From Roseateles amylovorans (GTDB lineage Bacteria > Pseudomonadota > Gammaproteobacteria > Burkholderiales > Burkholderiaceae_C): 64,000 nucleotides of DNA. The first letter of the stretch is position 1. The number at the start of each line of letters is the position of its first letter. The stretch lies in assembly GCF_025398155.2 (NCBI RefSeq), contig NZ_CP104562.2:4774001-4838000 (forward strand). Reading direction: 5' to 3'. The position numbers and the translations under genes are program-made. Positions 7,848 through 15,382 of the stretch are shown here, in pieces. The notes beneath the pieces are model-generated. The model was not told the origin of the DNA. It did not search any database and saw only the letters and a list, made by a program, of their open reading frames with translations.

Positions 7848-8882
7848 TCACTGGCGCGGCATCTGGTCGAGGGTCCACACCCCGTGGGGGGACTTGCCGA
7901 CCTTGACCTGCTGCAGGATCTGCTTGGTCTGCAGGTCCATCACGGTGAGCTTGCGGGCCCAGCGGGAGGTGAACATCAGCGTGCGGCCGTCGGTCAGGAT
8001 TTCCATGTCGTCCGGGCCGCCGGGGGCACGCAGGGTGTCTACCACGGTGAAGCTCTCCAGCGAGATCTTGCTGATGGTGTTGGCCGCGCGGTTGCTGACC
8101 AGCACATGACGCTTGTCGCCGAGGGCGCGGAACGAGTGCGCGCCGTCGCCGGTCTCGATGCGCTTGACCAGCCGCGGCTGCGCCGCGCCGCCCACCTCGT
8201 AGACCTCGACACTGCGCTCGCCGGTCAGCGCGACCAGGAGGTATTTGTCGTCGGGCGTGAGGTAGATGTCGGCCGGCAGCTTGCCGACCGGGACCTTCCA
8301 ACGCGGGGTCATCGTGTTCAGGTCGATGCACAGCAATTCGCTGCTGTCCTGCAAGCTGGCATAGACCACCGAGCTCTTGCTGTCGATGGACAGGTGGCTG
8401 GGCGTCTTGGGGGCGGCGAAGCGCTTGGTCAGGACCAGCGGCTGGGCCTGGTTCTGCGGCTGCCACTTGTAAATGTCCACATGGTCAAGCCGGTTGCCGG
8501 CCAGCACCAGCCACTTCATGTCGGGCGAGAAGCGCAGGTGGTAGGGATCGGGAATGCCGCGCACGGTGCGCTGCACTTCGGCAGTGACCGGGTCCAGGAA
8601 GGTCAGCGAATCACCCAGCGCATTGGCGACCACCATGGTCTTGCGGTCGGGCGTCAGGTAGAGATGGTGCGGTTCCTTGCCGGTCGGAATGCGCTTGAGC
8701 TCGCGGAAGCCCTTGGGGTCGATCACGCTGATGTCCGCATCCAGCGAGTTCAGCACGAAGATGGGACTGGTGGCGACCGGTGGGGCAGCGGCAGGCACCG
8801 AGGTGGCGCCGGCGCTGGCGGCCCAGCCAGCGGTGGACAGGGCCAGGGCGGCGACCAGCGTCCGCGCGGGAGAGAACAACAT
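7848..8882 (-). CDS. YncE/YVTN-type beta-propeller exported protein
   Basis: A 344-residue secreted protein with a signal peptide (about 1-27) and repeated propeller blades, each with short IS.ID, LT.LD or DIYLTPD-type strands (for example PTGKEPHHLYLTPDRKTMVVAN and VGKLPADIYLTPDDKYLLVAL). This pattern fits the YncE / 40-residue YVTN repeat group, whose roles include scaffolding and metal or nucleic-acid contacts in the periplasm. No catalytic residues are evident. It is the first gene of a unit with the polysaccharide deacetylase, which suggests envelope work, but no defined function can be given. Confidence 0.85.
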   Translation of the reverse strand: MLFSPARTLVAALALSTAGWAASAGATSVPAAAPPVATSPIFVLNSLDADISVIDPKGFRELKRIPTGKEPHHLYLTPDRKTMVVANALGDSLTFLDPVTAEVQRTVRGIPDPYHLRFSPDMKWLVLAGNRLDHVDIYKWQPQNQAQPLVLTKRFAAPKTPSHLSIDSKSSVVYASLQDSSELLCIDLNTMTPRWKVPVGKLPADIYLTPDDKYLLVALTGERSVEVYEVGGAAQPRLVKRIETGDGAHSFRALGDKRHVLVSNRAANTISKISLESFTVVDTLRAPGGPDDMEILTDGRTLMFTSRWARKLTVMDLQTKQILQQVKVGKSPHGVWTLDQMPRQ

Positions 8883-9328
8883 CTGAGATCCTTGAACAAG
8901 GCAGCGGCGGTCACGCCGTGACAGCCCTCAAGTGTAGGCCGGATGCCTGTGCCGAAGCCATGGAAGTGTGGCCTGCACCCCCGCCATCTGTGGGCGCCGT
9001 CAACAATCGACGGAGATTCGCAGTCGGCAGACTCCGGGCCACCGCCGGGCACCGTTCATGCCGACAAAGGCGCATGACTGCCCGCCCTTACCTGCCCGAT
9101 GGCTGGAGATCCAGGCCCGCCCGGCACGGCTGTGCCGGACTGACGTGGGGCCGGACCGCAGTCGTGCGGGCCATGCGGGCCACGTGGCGGTCCGTGCGGG
9201 GCGTGTGGGCCGTGCGGGCCGTGCGAGTCCTGGAGGCCGGCCGGCGCGGCGCGGCCATGCGGGCCCTCCCGCTCCTCCAGGTGATCCCCCGCGCCTGGCC
9301 TTCACAGGCCAGGCGGGTGAGGCGGCAC
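8883..9328. other. Intergenic region with GC-rich hairpins and GTGCGGGCC-like copies
   Basis: About 445 bp without a credible gene. A perfect hairpin CCGGCAC-GGCT-GTGCCGG lies at 9121-9138. Degenerate GTGCGGGCC-like copies run over about 9164-9230. A second hairpin, CGCCTGGCC-TTCACA-GGCCAGGCG, at 9292-9315 sits just past the AIM24 stop; it has no T tract on either strand, so termination is possible but unproven. Confidence 0.6.
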
Positions 9329-10141
9329 TTACTCGTCGTCGCCGCCCAGGATGCCGCCAAGCAGGCCGGCAGCGCCGAATCCGCCCAGCATCGAGCCTTC
9401 CTCGCGGGAGCCGCCGCGCTGAGGCGCCGCAGCGAACACGCGGGACGCCAGACGCGAGAACGGCAGGCTCTGCAGCCAGACTTCGCCCGGACCGGTCATC
9501 TTGGCCAGGAACAGGCCTTCGCCACCGAACAGCGCGGTCTTGATCTTGCCCACGTACTGGATCTCGAAATTCACGTTCGGGGTATACGCCACCACGCAAC
9601 CGGTATCGACCAGCAGGGTCTGCCCCGGCTGCAGCGTGCGACGAACCACTGTGCCGCCCGCATGCACGAATGCGAGGCCATTTCCCTCGAGCTTCTGCAT
9701 GATGAAACCTTCACCACCGAAGAAGCCGGTCGACAGCTTCTGCTGGATGGCGATGCCCAGCGACACCCCGCGGGCCGCGCACAGGAACGCGTCCTTCTGG
9801 CAGATCAGCGTGCCGCCGAGCTTGGCCAGGTCCATCGGCAAGATCTTGCCGGGATACGGTGCCGCAAAGGCGACCCGCTGCTTGCCCTGCCCCTGGTTGG
9901 TGTAAATGGTGGTGAACAGCGATTCGCCTGTCACCAGCCGCTTGCCCGCGCCCAGCAGCTTGCCGAAGAACCCGCCCTGGCTGGCCGAGCCATCGCCGAA
10001 CACGGTGTCCATGCCGATGCCGGCATCCATGAACATCATGCTCCCGGCTTCGCCGATGGCCGCTTCCCCAGGATCCAGTTCGACCTCGACGAACTGCATC
10101 TCGGCGCCCTTGATTTCGTAGTCGACTACATCCATGCCCAT
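9329..10141 (-). CDS. AIM24 / TIGR00266 family protein
   Basis: A 270-residue cytosolic protein of the AIM24 (TIGR00266) family, a beta-rich fold of unknown biochemical role. Family features visible are FVEVELDPGEAAIGEAGSMM near the start, the Gly-rich FFGKLLGAGKRLVTGESLF, and GGEGFIMQKLEG followed by the repeat-like LFGGEGLFLAKMTGPG. The C-terminus ends in a Gly/Ala-rich stretch (GGFGAAGLLGGILGGDDE). ATG 10141 is chosen because GAAGG lies 8 bases upstream; a GTG three codons earlier is also open. It is divergent from the IclR gene at 10216, and the 74-bp gap carries an inverted repeat. Confidence 0.85.
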   Translation of the reverse strand: MGMDVVDYEIKGAEMQFVEVELDPGEAAIGEAGSMMFMDAGIGMDTVFGDGSASQGGFFGKLLGAGKRLVTGESLFTTIYTNQGQGKQRVAFAAPYPGKILPMDLAKLGGTLICQKDAFLCAARGVSLGIAIQQKLSTGFFGGEGFIMQKLEGNGLAFVHAGGTVVRRTLQPGQTLLVDTGCVVAYTPNVNFEIQYVGKIKTALFGGEGLFLAKMTGPGEVWLQSLPFSRLASRVFAAAPQRGGSREEGSMLGGFGAAGLLGGILGGDDE

Positions 10142-10168
10142 GGTGATCACCTTCAGTCACAACTCAAT

Positions 10169-10193
10169 GAAACGGGCCGGATATTAACGTTTC
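10169..10193. promoter_or_regulatory. Inverted repeat GAAACG-N13-CGTTTC in the AIM24/IclR divergent promoter
   Basis: Perfect 6-bp arms lie midway between two divergent starts, where an autoregulating IclR protein could bind. Downstream, TATACT at 10204-10209 would place a transcript start at or next to the IclR ATG. There is no binding evidence. Confidence 0.35.
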
Positions 10194-10215
10194 TCCACCT
10201 TCCTATACTTGAACC

Positions 10216-11019
10216 ATGACGCCCATGCCCAGCGACGACAGCGCTCCGACGCTCAAGCCCGGCGACAGCTATGTGCAATCCTTCGCACGTGGTTTGTCGG
10301 TCATTCGCGCCTTTGGCGCTGACGCCCCACGCCAGACGCTCACCGAGGTCGCCCGTCGCTGCGGCCTTACCCGCGCTGGCGCGCGACGCATCCTGCTGAC
10401 CCTGCAGACGCTGGGCTACGTGCGCGCCGAGGGGCGCCTGTTCGAACTCACGCCCAAGATCCTGGATCTGGGATTTGCCTACCTCTCCTCCCAACCGCTG
10501 TGGCAGTTCGCGGAACCGCTGCTGCAGCAACTGTCCAGCGAACTCAAGGAATCCTGCTCGATCGCGGTGCTGGAAGGTTCGGACATCGTGTTTGTCCTGC
10601 GCATGCCCACCCGAAAAACCATGGGCATGACGCTGGGCGTGGGCAGCCGCCTGCCGGCCTGGTGCACCGCCATGGGCCGGGTGCTGCTGTCCGCGCTGCC
10701 CAACGAGGAGCGCGAGGCGCAACTGGCCAAGCTGCCGCTCAAGGCCTACACCAGCCGCACGGTGCGCGATCAGCAAGAACTGAACGTGGCCATCGAACAG
10801 GCTCGCCAGCAGCAGTGGTGCCTGGTCGACCAGGAGTTGGAAGACGGCCTGATCGCGCTGGCCGTTCCGGTGACCGGACGCAACGGTCGGGTGCTGGCGG
10901 CGATCAACATCAGCACCCAAGCCAGCCGCACCCCGCCGCAGATCCTGCTGGAGCAAGGGCTGCCACGGTTGCAGGAGACCGCACAGGGCCTGTCGCGGCT
11001 GCTGCAGATCAAGGGCTGA
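10216..11019 (+). CDS. IclR family transcriptional regulator (PcaR/PcaU type)
   Basis: A 267-residue IclR-type regulator: N-terminal winged helix (about 20-85; LTEVARRCGLTRAGARRILLTLQTLGYV) followed by the IclR effector domain (95-265, with GSRLPAWCTAMGRVLLSAL). The SYVQSFARGLSVIRAFG lead-in and overall layout are like PcaR, PcaU and PobR, which respond to protocatechuate-type aromatic acids. No aromatic-degradation gene lies nearby, so the effector is unknown. No Shine-Dalgarno is seen before the ATG. It is convergent with the RidA gene, 23 bp between stops, and divergent from AIM24. Confidence 0.92.
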   Translation: MTPMPSDDSAPTLKPGDSYVQSFARGLSVIRAFGADAPRQTLTEVARRCGLTRAGARRILLTLQTLGYVRAEGRLFELTPKILDLGFAYLSSQPLWQFAEPLLQQLSSELKESCSIAVLEGSDIVFVLRMPTRKTMGMTLGVGSRLPAWCTAMGRVLLSALPNEEREAQLAKLPLKAYTSRTVRDQQELNVAIEQARQQQWCLVDQELEDGLIALAVPVTGRNGRVLAAINISTQASRTPPQILLEQGLPRLQETAQGLSRLLQIKG

Positions 11020-11042
11020 GGGCCACACCTCCCCGCCACTCG

Positions 11043-11606
11043 TCAGCCCGAAACAAGTTCAGCCAGAAACCCCAGCATCACTGGGGCGTCCAGCGGCATG
11101 ACCTGATGCCCAAGCGCAGTACGCGCATGCCGGCCCCGGGGTTCAAAGACGTCCCTCAGCAAGGTGGACGCCGCATCCAGCACCTGCGGAATGTGCCGAA
11201 AGCCCGGCACGCAACCCACATGACCATCCACGCGGATCAGCCGGATGCGATTCAGATCGCCATCAGCGGCTGAGGCCAGCTGAGCCATGCCTTGCAGCGC
11301 GCAGAACACCGCGGCCTCACGGCCCTGCATGATCGACAGCGTCTCGCCCAGCCGGCCGGTGAAGGCCAGCCGGTCGCCCTGCCAGGGCAATTGAAACGAG
11401 GTGGTGATGAGCGTCCCCACGCGTTGCCACGGCTCGTAGGCGCCGACCGGCAGTGCCGGTGGTGGCAATTGAAGACCCAAGGCCGCCAGCCGCTCCATGG
11501 GCAGTCCCGAGGCAGGTGACCGCATGGCGATGCCATGACCCTCCGACGGGGCTGAGTTGAACGTCGAGGACGCAAAGGTCGGCGGATCGGCGCTGATCGG
11601 CATCAT
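11043..11606 (-). CDS. RidA family protein
   Basis: A 187-residue protein with a RidA (YjgF/YER057c/UK114) domain in its C-terminal two thirds (LITTSFQLPWQGDRLAFTGRLGE...RLIRVDGHVGCVPGFRHIPQVLDAAS). Some RidA proteins hydrolyse reactive enamines and imines; others are ligand binders. It resembles the YjgH / DR1438-like subgroup more than canonical RidA, and the typical active-site Arg is not clearly placed, so enzyme activity is not claimed. The start at 11606 (MMPIS) follows AGGA at a good distance; the open frame upstream is Arg/Pro-rich shadow. It is the last gene of the VOC-binding protein-RidA group, after a 152-bp gap. Confidence 0.8.
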   Translation of the reverse strand: MMPISADPPTFASSTFNSAPSEGHGIAMRSPASGLPMERLAALGLQLPPPALPVGAYEPWQRVGTLITTSFQLPWQGDRLAFTGRLGETLSIMQGREAAVFCALQGMAQLASAADGDLNRIRLIRVDGHVGCVPGFRHIPQVLDAASTLLRDVFEPRGRHARTALGHQVMPLDAPVMLGFLAELVSG

Positions 11607-11758
11607 GAGTTCCTGTGGAGGCGATGGGCAAAGGGGCTCGCTGGCAACGCGGGCTCGGGGCGTACCAAACGCACTGGATGTGCTGGACGTGCCCGGCCTG
11701 GGGGGTGTGCCGGGGCTGGCTCGGGCTGCCGGACGGCGGGTGGTGTCGACAACGCCCG

Positions 11759-12790
11759 TCAAGCGGGAGGCTCCTGCGCCTCCCAAGACGCCACGATCTC
11801 CGGATGGCGCGCCATCCAGTCCGCTGCGGCGCCTTCGGGCGTGAGGCCGCCACGACTGATCTGATCGTCCAGCGCCGCCACCACGGCATTGCCCAGCGAG
11901 ATCCGACGCATCCAGTTCAGCGTCCTGGCGGGCACCCGCGACAAGGCCGATCGGCGCAGCACCAGCGTGGCCTCGTCCTGGCCTCTGAGCAGGCCCAGCG
12001 GCTCGCGCAGTGCGCGAATGCGATGCCGGTTGTGCAGGAACTGCGGATGCCAGAGCGGCACCACCACCCACTGCTGCGCCTGGACCGCCGATTCGAAGGC
12101 GCCCACGCAATCCTGAAGGCTGCCATTGCGAAACTCATAGCCCACCTCACCCAACCGGTAGGCGTCCATGATTTCCCGTGAGAACCGGCTGATCCCCGCA
12201 CCAGGCCCGATGCCCTGGATGGTCTTGCGCATGCGCGCGACCACGGCGGGCTTGAGCAGGTCGGCCACGGCCTCGACCTCCTGCACCGGCACCTCGTCCG
12301 GCACACCCCAGATCGCGTACGGTTGGTAGAGCACACCCAGCTTGACCAATTGATCCTCGAAGGGTTGGATGTAGGCGCCGTGGCTGCCCGGCAGCCAGGC
12401 GGAGATCGCCAGATCGATCTCGTCATTGGCCAGCAAGCCAAACAAGGCTTCATGCGGTGCGTGACGGAATTCGAAGGGAATGCCGTCCCGGCGCAACAGC
12501 GCCGCCACCACCCCGCTGCTGGCGGCGTGGAAGGACAGATCGATGACCCCGATGCGCAACGGTGCCCCCGAGGGCAGACCAGTGGTTGCCTCGCGGTCCG
12601 CCGCGCGCGCGGTGTCAGCCGGCACGTCGCGCGGTGCGGACACGGCGGCCGTTGCCGATATGGCCGATGTAGCCGATGTAGCCGATGTGGCTGACGCCGC
12701 CGATGTGGCCGACGCCGCAGATGTGGCCGACGCCCCCGAGGCGCCGTGGCCAGTTGCCGACCCAGCGGCGTGTGAGGTGGTGGTCTTCAT
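11759..12790 (-). CDS. Betaine-type (OpuAC-like) substrate-binding domain protein lacking a signal peptide
   Basis: A 343-residue protein with a periplasmic-binding-protein fold of the glycine betaine/choline (OpuAC) class from residue 77 on (LRIGVIDLSFHAASSGVVAALLRR..., DLAISAWLPGSHGAYI, WVVVPLWHPQFL). The N-terminus (about 1-75) is a low-complexity Ala/Ser/Thr tract from a tandem repeat at 12652-12732, with no hydrophobic segment. As annotated it would therefore stay in the cytosol, unlike a transport receptor. There are no permease or ATPase genes beside it. The start ATG 12790 overlaps the VOC stop (ATGA), which fixes it. It may be a ligand sensor or a decayed receptor. Confidence 0.8.
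   Translation of the reverse strand: MKTTTSHAAGSATGHGASGASATSAASATSAASATSATSATSAISATAAVSAPRDVPADTARAADREATTGLPSGAPLRIGVIDLSFHAASSGVVAALLRRDGIPFEFRHAPHEALFGLLANDEIDLAISAWLPGSHGAYIQPFEDQLVKLGVLYQPYAIWGVPDEVPVQEVEAVADLLKPAVVARMRKTIQGIGPGAGISRFSREIMDAYRLGEVGYEFRNGSLQDCVGAFESAVQAQQWVVVPLWHPQFLHNRHRIRALREPLGLLRGQDEATLVLRRSALSRVPARTLNWMRRISLGNAVVAALDDQISRGGLTPEGAAADWMARHPEIVASWEAQEPPA
12652..12732. repeat. In-frame tandem repeat in the binding-protein gene
   Basis: Imperfect 6/9-bp units (GCCGATGTA, GCCGATGTG, GCCGACGCC) repeat about nine times and encode Ala-Thr-Ser / Ser-Ala runs near the N-terminus. All units keep the frame. This is typical of slippage-generated low-complexity sequence. Confidence 0.85.
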
Positions 12791-13269
12791 GCGCCAACCT
12801 TTGCAGCAGTTGCGGACGTCGTCAGAGAAACGCCTTCGGCATCGGTGTGCCAACTCGCGGGCTCGGCGGCATCGAAGATGAACTCGATTCGAACCTCGTT
12901 CGGGTCGATCACGAACAACTGGTGCTCGCCCAAGGCGGGCACGGTGCGGGCCTCGTAATGCACGGACAAGCGTCGCAGCCGCTGTTCCAGCGCCGGCAGA
13001 TCGGTGCAGCGCAGGGCGATGTGGTCCACCGTGCCACCGCCGGGCCGCACCGCCGGGTCACCGAGGTAACGGGTCAGCGCCTCATTCGCACCGGGGACCA
13101 GTTCGGCCAGATGCAGGATGGGACGGCCCTGGGCATAGAGCCAGGCGCCGGGAAAGCCGAAGGCCGGTCGAGGGCCGGGGGTCAGTCCGACCACGGACTC
13201 GTAGAACGCCAGCGTCTGCGCCAGATGCGGCGTTCGCAGCGTGAAATGATCAATGCGTTGGACCTGCAT
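12787..13269 (-). CDS. VOC (glyoxalase/dioxygenase superfamily) protein
   Basis: A 160-residue vicinal oxygen chelate protein with two beta-alpha-beta-beta-beta modules. Candidate metal ligands are His8 (RIDHFTL), the His of TVDHIALR in the second half, and the Glu of VRIEFIF near the C-terminus: the 2-His-1-carboxylate pattern of type I extradiol dioxygenases and related enzymes. The substrate is unknown. It is the first gene of a three-gene minus-strand unit and overlaps the next gene by 4 bp (ATGA). The MQVQRIDHF start is typical of the family. Confidence 0.85.
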   Translation of the reverse strand: MQVQRIDHFTLRTPHLAQTLAFYESVVGLTPGPRPAFGFPGAWLYAQGRPILHLAELVPGANEALTRYLGDPAVRPGGGTVDHIALRCTDLPALEQRLRRLSVHYEARTVPALGEHQLFVIDPNEVRIEFIFDAAEPASWHTDAEGVSLTTSATAAKVGA

Positions 13270-13573
13270 GGCCCGCTCCTCGTCGACTGGGGAACGCGAC
13301 AGTAGGAGCGGTCGCCACGATCGACAAGTCGTGTGGTTGACGATGAATCAACTCGCGACCGTGAAGCCGGAACGGGATCGCAGATGCAGGGGACGAAGGC
13401 CGTCAGAGTCAATCAGCCTGAGTCAAAGTCAGTCTGAAGGAGTCAGTCCAACGGGGTCATCCCGAATTCGCTCGCGGGGGCGCCAGGCAGACCGGCGCAG
13501 GCCAGCGCTGATGGGGGCAGATCGGGGCCGACCGGGACCGGCCGGGGTCAGGCCGGGGTCAGGCGGGAACCGA
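13270..13573. other. Intergenic region between the IclR gene and the VOC gene
   Basis: About 300 bp with no gene. It contains GTCAGTC-like copies (13408-13446) and two copies of CGGGGTCAGG (about 13540-13563) close to the IclR stop. The VOC promoter must lie at its low-coordinate end, but no clear boxes are seen. Confidence 0.5.
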
Positions 13574-14512
13574 TCAGCCGCCGAGCAGTTCCGCGGTGAC
13601 CTGCTGCGCGCGCCGATGGACAGCGGCGATCCAGTCGCCCTGCAGGCGAATCGTCTGGGCCAAGCTGCGCCGGTGCGCGGAGATGCCGATCGCCGCCATC
13701 GGATAGCCCGACCGGTCGCGGATCGGGGCGGCGATGCAGTGGATGTCCGGGTGGTTCTCCGCCTCGTCGAAGGCGATGCCCGCATGCACCGCATCGCGCA
13801 GTTCGGCCCGCAGCAGGGCCACGGAGCTGAGCGTGCTCGGCGTGAATTCACGGAAGCTGAGGCAGTCGATCAGCCGGCGCTGCGCCGCCATCGGCAGGAA
13901 GGCCAGCAAAGCCTTGCCCACGGCGGAGCAATACAGCGGCTCCCAGTCGCCTGGGGTCTGCCGCACGGCCAGTTCGCCGCGGCCCGGCGACACCTCGACC
14001 AGCCGCACGCCATCGCCGCTGAGCAGCGCCAGGTGCGCGGTCTGGCCGGTGTCATCCACCAGGGCGCGCAGATGGGGGGCAATCCGTTCGGTCAGCCGCG
14101 TCTCAGGGCCCAAGCCGCTGGACCACAGCGCCAGCCGGGCGCCCGGCGTGAAGGTCTTGTCGATCGGGTCGCGTGACACCAGCGCATGCTTTTGCAGCGT
14201 CGCCATGAAGCGCAGCGCCGAACTCTTGTCGATGTCCAGCGCATCCGCCACATCCTGCAACCGCAGCGGGCGCTGCGCCTGGACGATCAGATCCAGGATG
14301 CGCAGGCCCTTGTCGAAGGAGCCGATCAGGGCAGGCCCAGCGCCAGTCCCGGTGCCGGTGCCAGTCCCGGTTCCGGTTCCGGCTCCAGTTCCAGTTCCAG
14401 TTCCAGACCCAGCCTCAGTGCCAGCTCCAGCCGCGAGCCCAGCCCCTAGCCCAGCCCCTAGCCCGATCCCGGGCAAGGGCGCATTCAACCGCTCAGTCAA
14501 GGTCTTGCTCAC
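13574..14512 (-). CDS. IclR family transcriptional regulator overlapping phaB
   Basis: A 312-residue IclR-type regulator. After a repeat-encoded Gly/Thr/Ala linker (about residues 15-62) comes the winged helix (IGSFDKGLRILDLIVQAQRPLRLQDVADALDIDKSSALRFMATLQKHALV) and the effector domain (LVDDTGQTAHLALLSGDGVRLVEV, YCSAVGKALLAFL). The start is taken as GTG 14512 (VSKTLTERLN): it overlaps the phaB TGA as GTGA, no ATG precedes the DNA-binding domain, and the frame upstream is phaB read out of frame. Position after phaB suggests co-transcription and possible control of polyhydroxybutyrate metabolism, which is inference. Confidence 0.85.
   Translation of the reverse strand: MSKTLTERLNAPLPGIGLGAGLGAGLAAGAGTEAGSGTGTGTGAGTGTGTGTGTGTGAGPALIGSFDKGLRILDLIVQAQRPLRLQDVADALDIDKSSALRFMATLQKHALVSRDPIDKTFTPGARLALWSSGLGPETRLTERIAPHLRALVDDTGQTAHLALLSGDGVRLVEVSPGRGELAVRQTPGDWEPLYCSAVGKALLAFLPMAAQRRLIDCLSFREFTPSTLSSVALLRAELRDAVHAGIAFDEAENHPDIHCIAAPIRDRSGYPMAAIGISAHRRSLAQTIRLQGDWIAAVHRRAQQVTAELLGG
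14335..14466. repeat. In-frame 6-bp tandem repeat in the IclR gene
   Basis: CCAGTC/CCGGTG/CCAGTT-type hexamers, then AGCCCCT-type units, run for about 130 bp. They encode the Gly-Ala and Gly-Thr dipeptide linker before the helix-turn-helix. This is a candidate for length variation between strains. Confidence 0.88.
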
Positions 14513-15246
14513 CCCATGTGCAGGCCGCCGTTGCAGCTGAAGTCCGCGCCGGTGGTGAAGCCGGATTGGCTGCTGGCCAGCCAGGCGATGATGGAGGCGA
14601 TCTCTTCGGGTTCGCCCAGGCGCTTGACCGGGATCTGCGCCACGATCTTCTCCAGCATGTCGGGCCGGACCGCCTTGACCATGTCGGTGCCGATGTAGCC
14701 GGGGCTGACGGTATTGACGGTCACGCCCTTGCTGGCGAGCTCTTGCGCCAGCGCCATGGTGAAGCCATGCATGCCGGCCTTGGCGGCGGAGTAGTTGGTC
14801 TGGCCGGCCTGGCCCTTTTCCCCGTTCACCGACGAGATGTTGATGATCCGCCCCCATCCCTTGTCCACCATGCCGGGCACCACCTGTTTGGTGACGTTGA
14901 ACATGCTGTTGAGGTTGGTGTCGATCACCGCGTCCCAATCGTCGCGGGTCATCTTGAGGAACATCCGGTCCTTGGTGATGCCGGCGTTGTTGACCAGCAC
15001 GTCGATGGTGCCGTGCTCCGCGACCGCCCGATCGAACGCCGCGACGGTGGACTCCCAGTCCGCCACATTGCCCACCGACGGATAGAACTGGTAGCCCAGT
15101 GCCGTCTGCTCATTGAGCCATTTGGTGTAGTCCCGGCTGGGCCCGCAGCCTGCGATCACCTTCATGCCGTCCTTGTGCAGACGCTGGCAGATCGCGGTAC
15201 CAATGCCGCCCATGCCACCGGTCACATATGCGATTTTCTGACTCAT
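14509..15246 (-). CDS. phaB: Acetoacetyl-CoA reductase
   Basis: NADPH-dependent reductase giving (R)-3-hydroxybutyryl-CoA for polyhydroxybutyrate synthesis. It is a 245-residue short-chain dehydrogenase with the cofactor motif TGGMGGIG near the start, NNAG in LVNNAGITKDRMFLKM, and the catalytic Ser-Tyr-Lys set (ISSVNGEKGQAGQTNYSAAK). The sequence is close to Cupriavidus PhaB throughout. ATG 15246 gives the family start MSQKIAYVTGG and has GGAG upstream. It follows phaA by 136 bp and overlaps the downstream IclR gene. Confidence 0.97.
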   Translation of the reverse strand: MSQKIAYVTGGMGGIGTAICQRLHKDGMKVIAGCGPSRDYTKWLNEQTALGYQFYPSVGNVADWESTVAAFDRAVAEHGTIDVLVNNAGITKDRMFLKMTRDDWDAVIDTNLNSMFNVTKQVVPGMVDKGWGRIINISSVNGEKGQAGQTNYSAAKAGMHGFTMALAQELASKGVTVNTVSPGYIGTDMVKAVRPDMLEKIVAQIPVKRLGEPEEIASIIAWLASSQSGFTTGADFSCNGGLHMG

Positions 15247-15382
15247 GGTTGTCTCCAGGATGGACCGCCATGCGCCGCGCCTTTGCGCTGGAGATCCCGA
15301 AGTGTGAGATGAAGAGACGCGATTCGAATGCAACAAGCTCAGCGGGTTCGCCGGTCAATGGCCCCGACGACCGACGTGAACC

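Noticed and set aside
9292..9315. Intrinsic terminator after the AIM24 gene
   Set aside because: A perfect 9-bp hairpin, but neither strand has a T tract next to it; it is mentioned only as a hairpin.
13574..14938. Longer version of the IclR gene starting inside phaB
   Set aside because: The extra N-terminus is phaB read out of frame; the GTGA overlap at the phaB stop gives a start that needs no such overlap.
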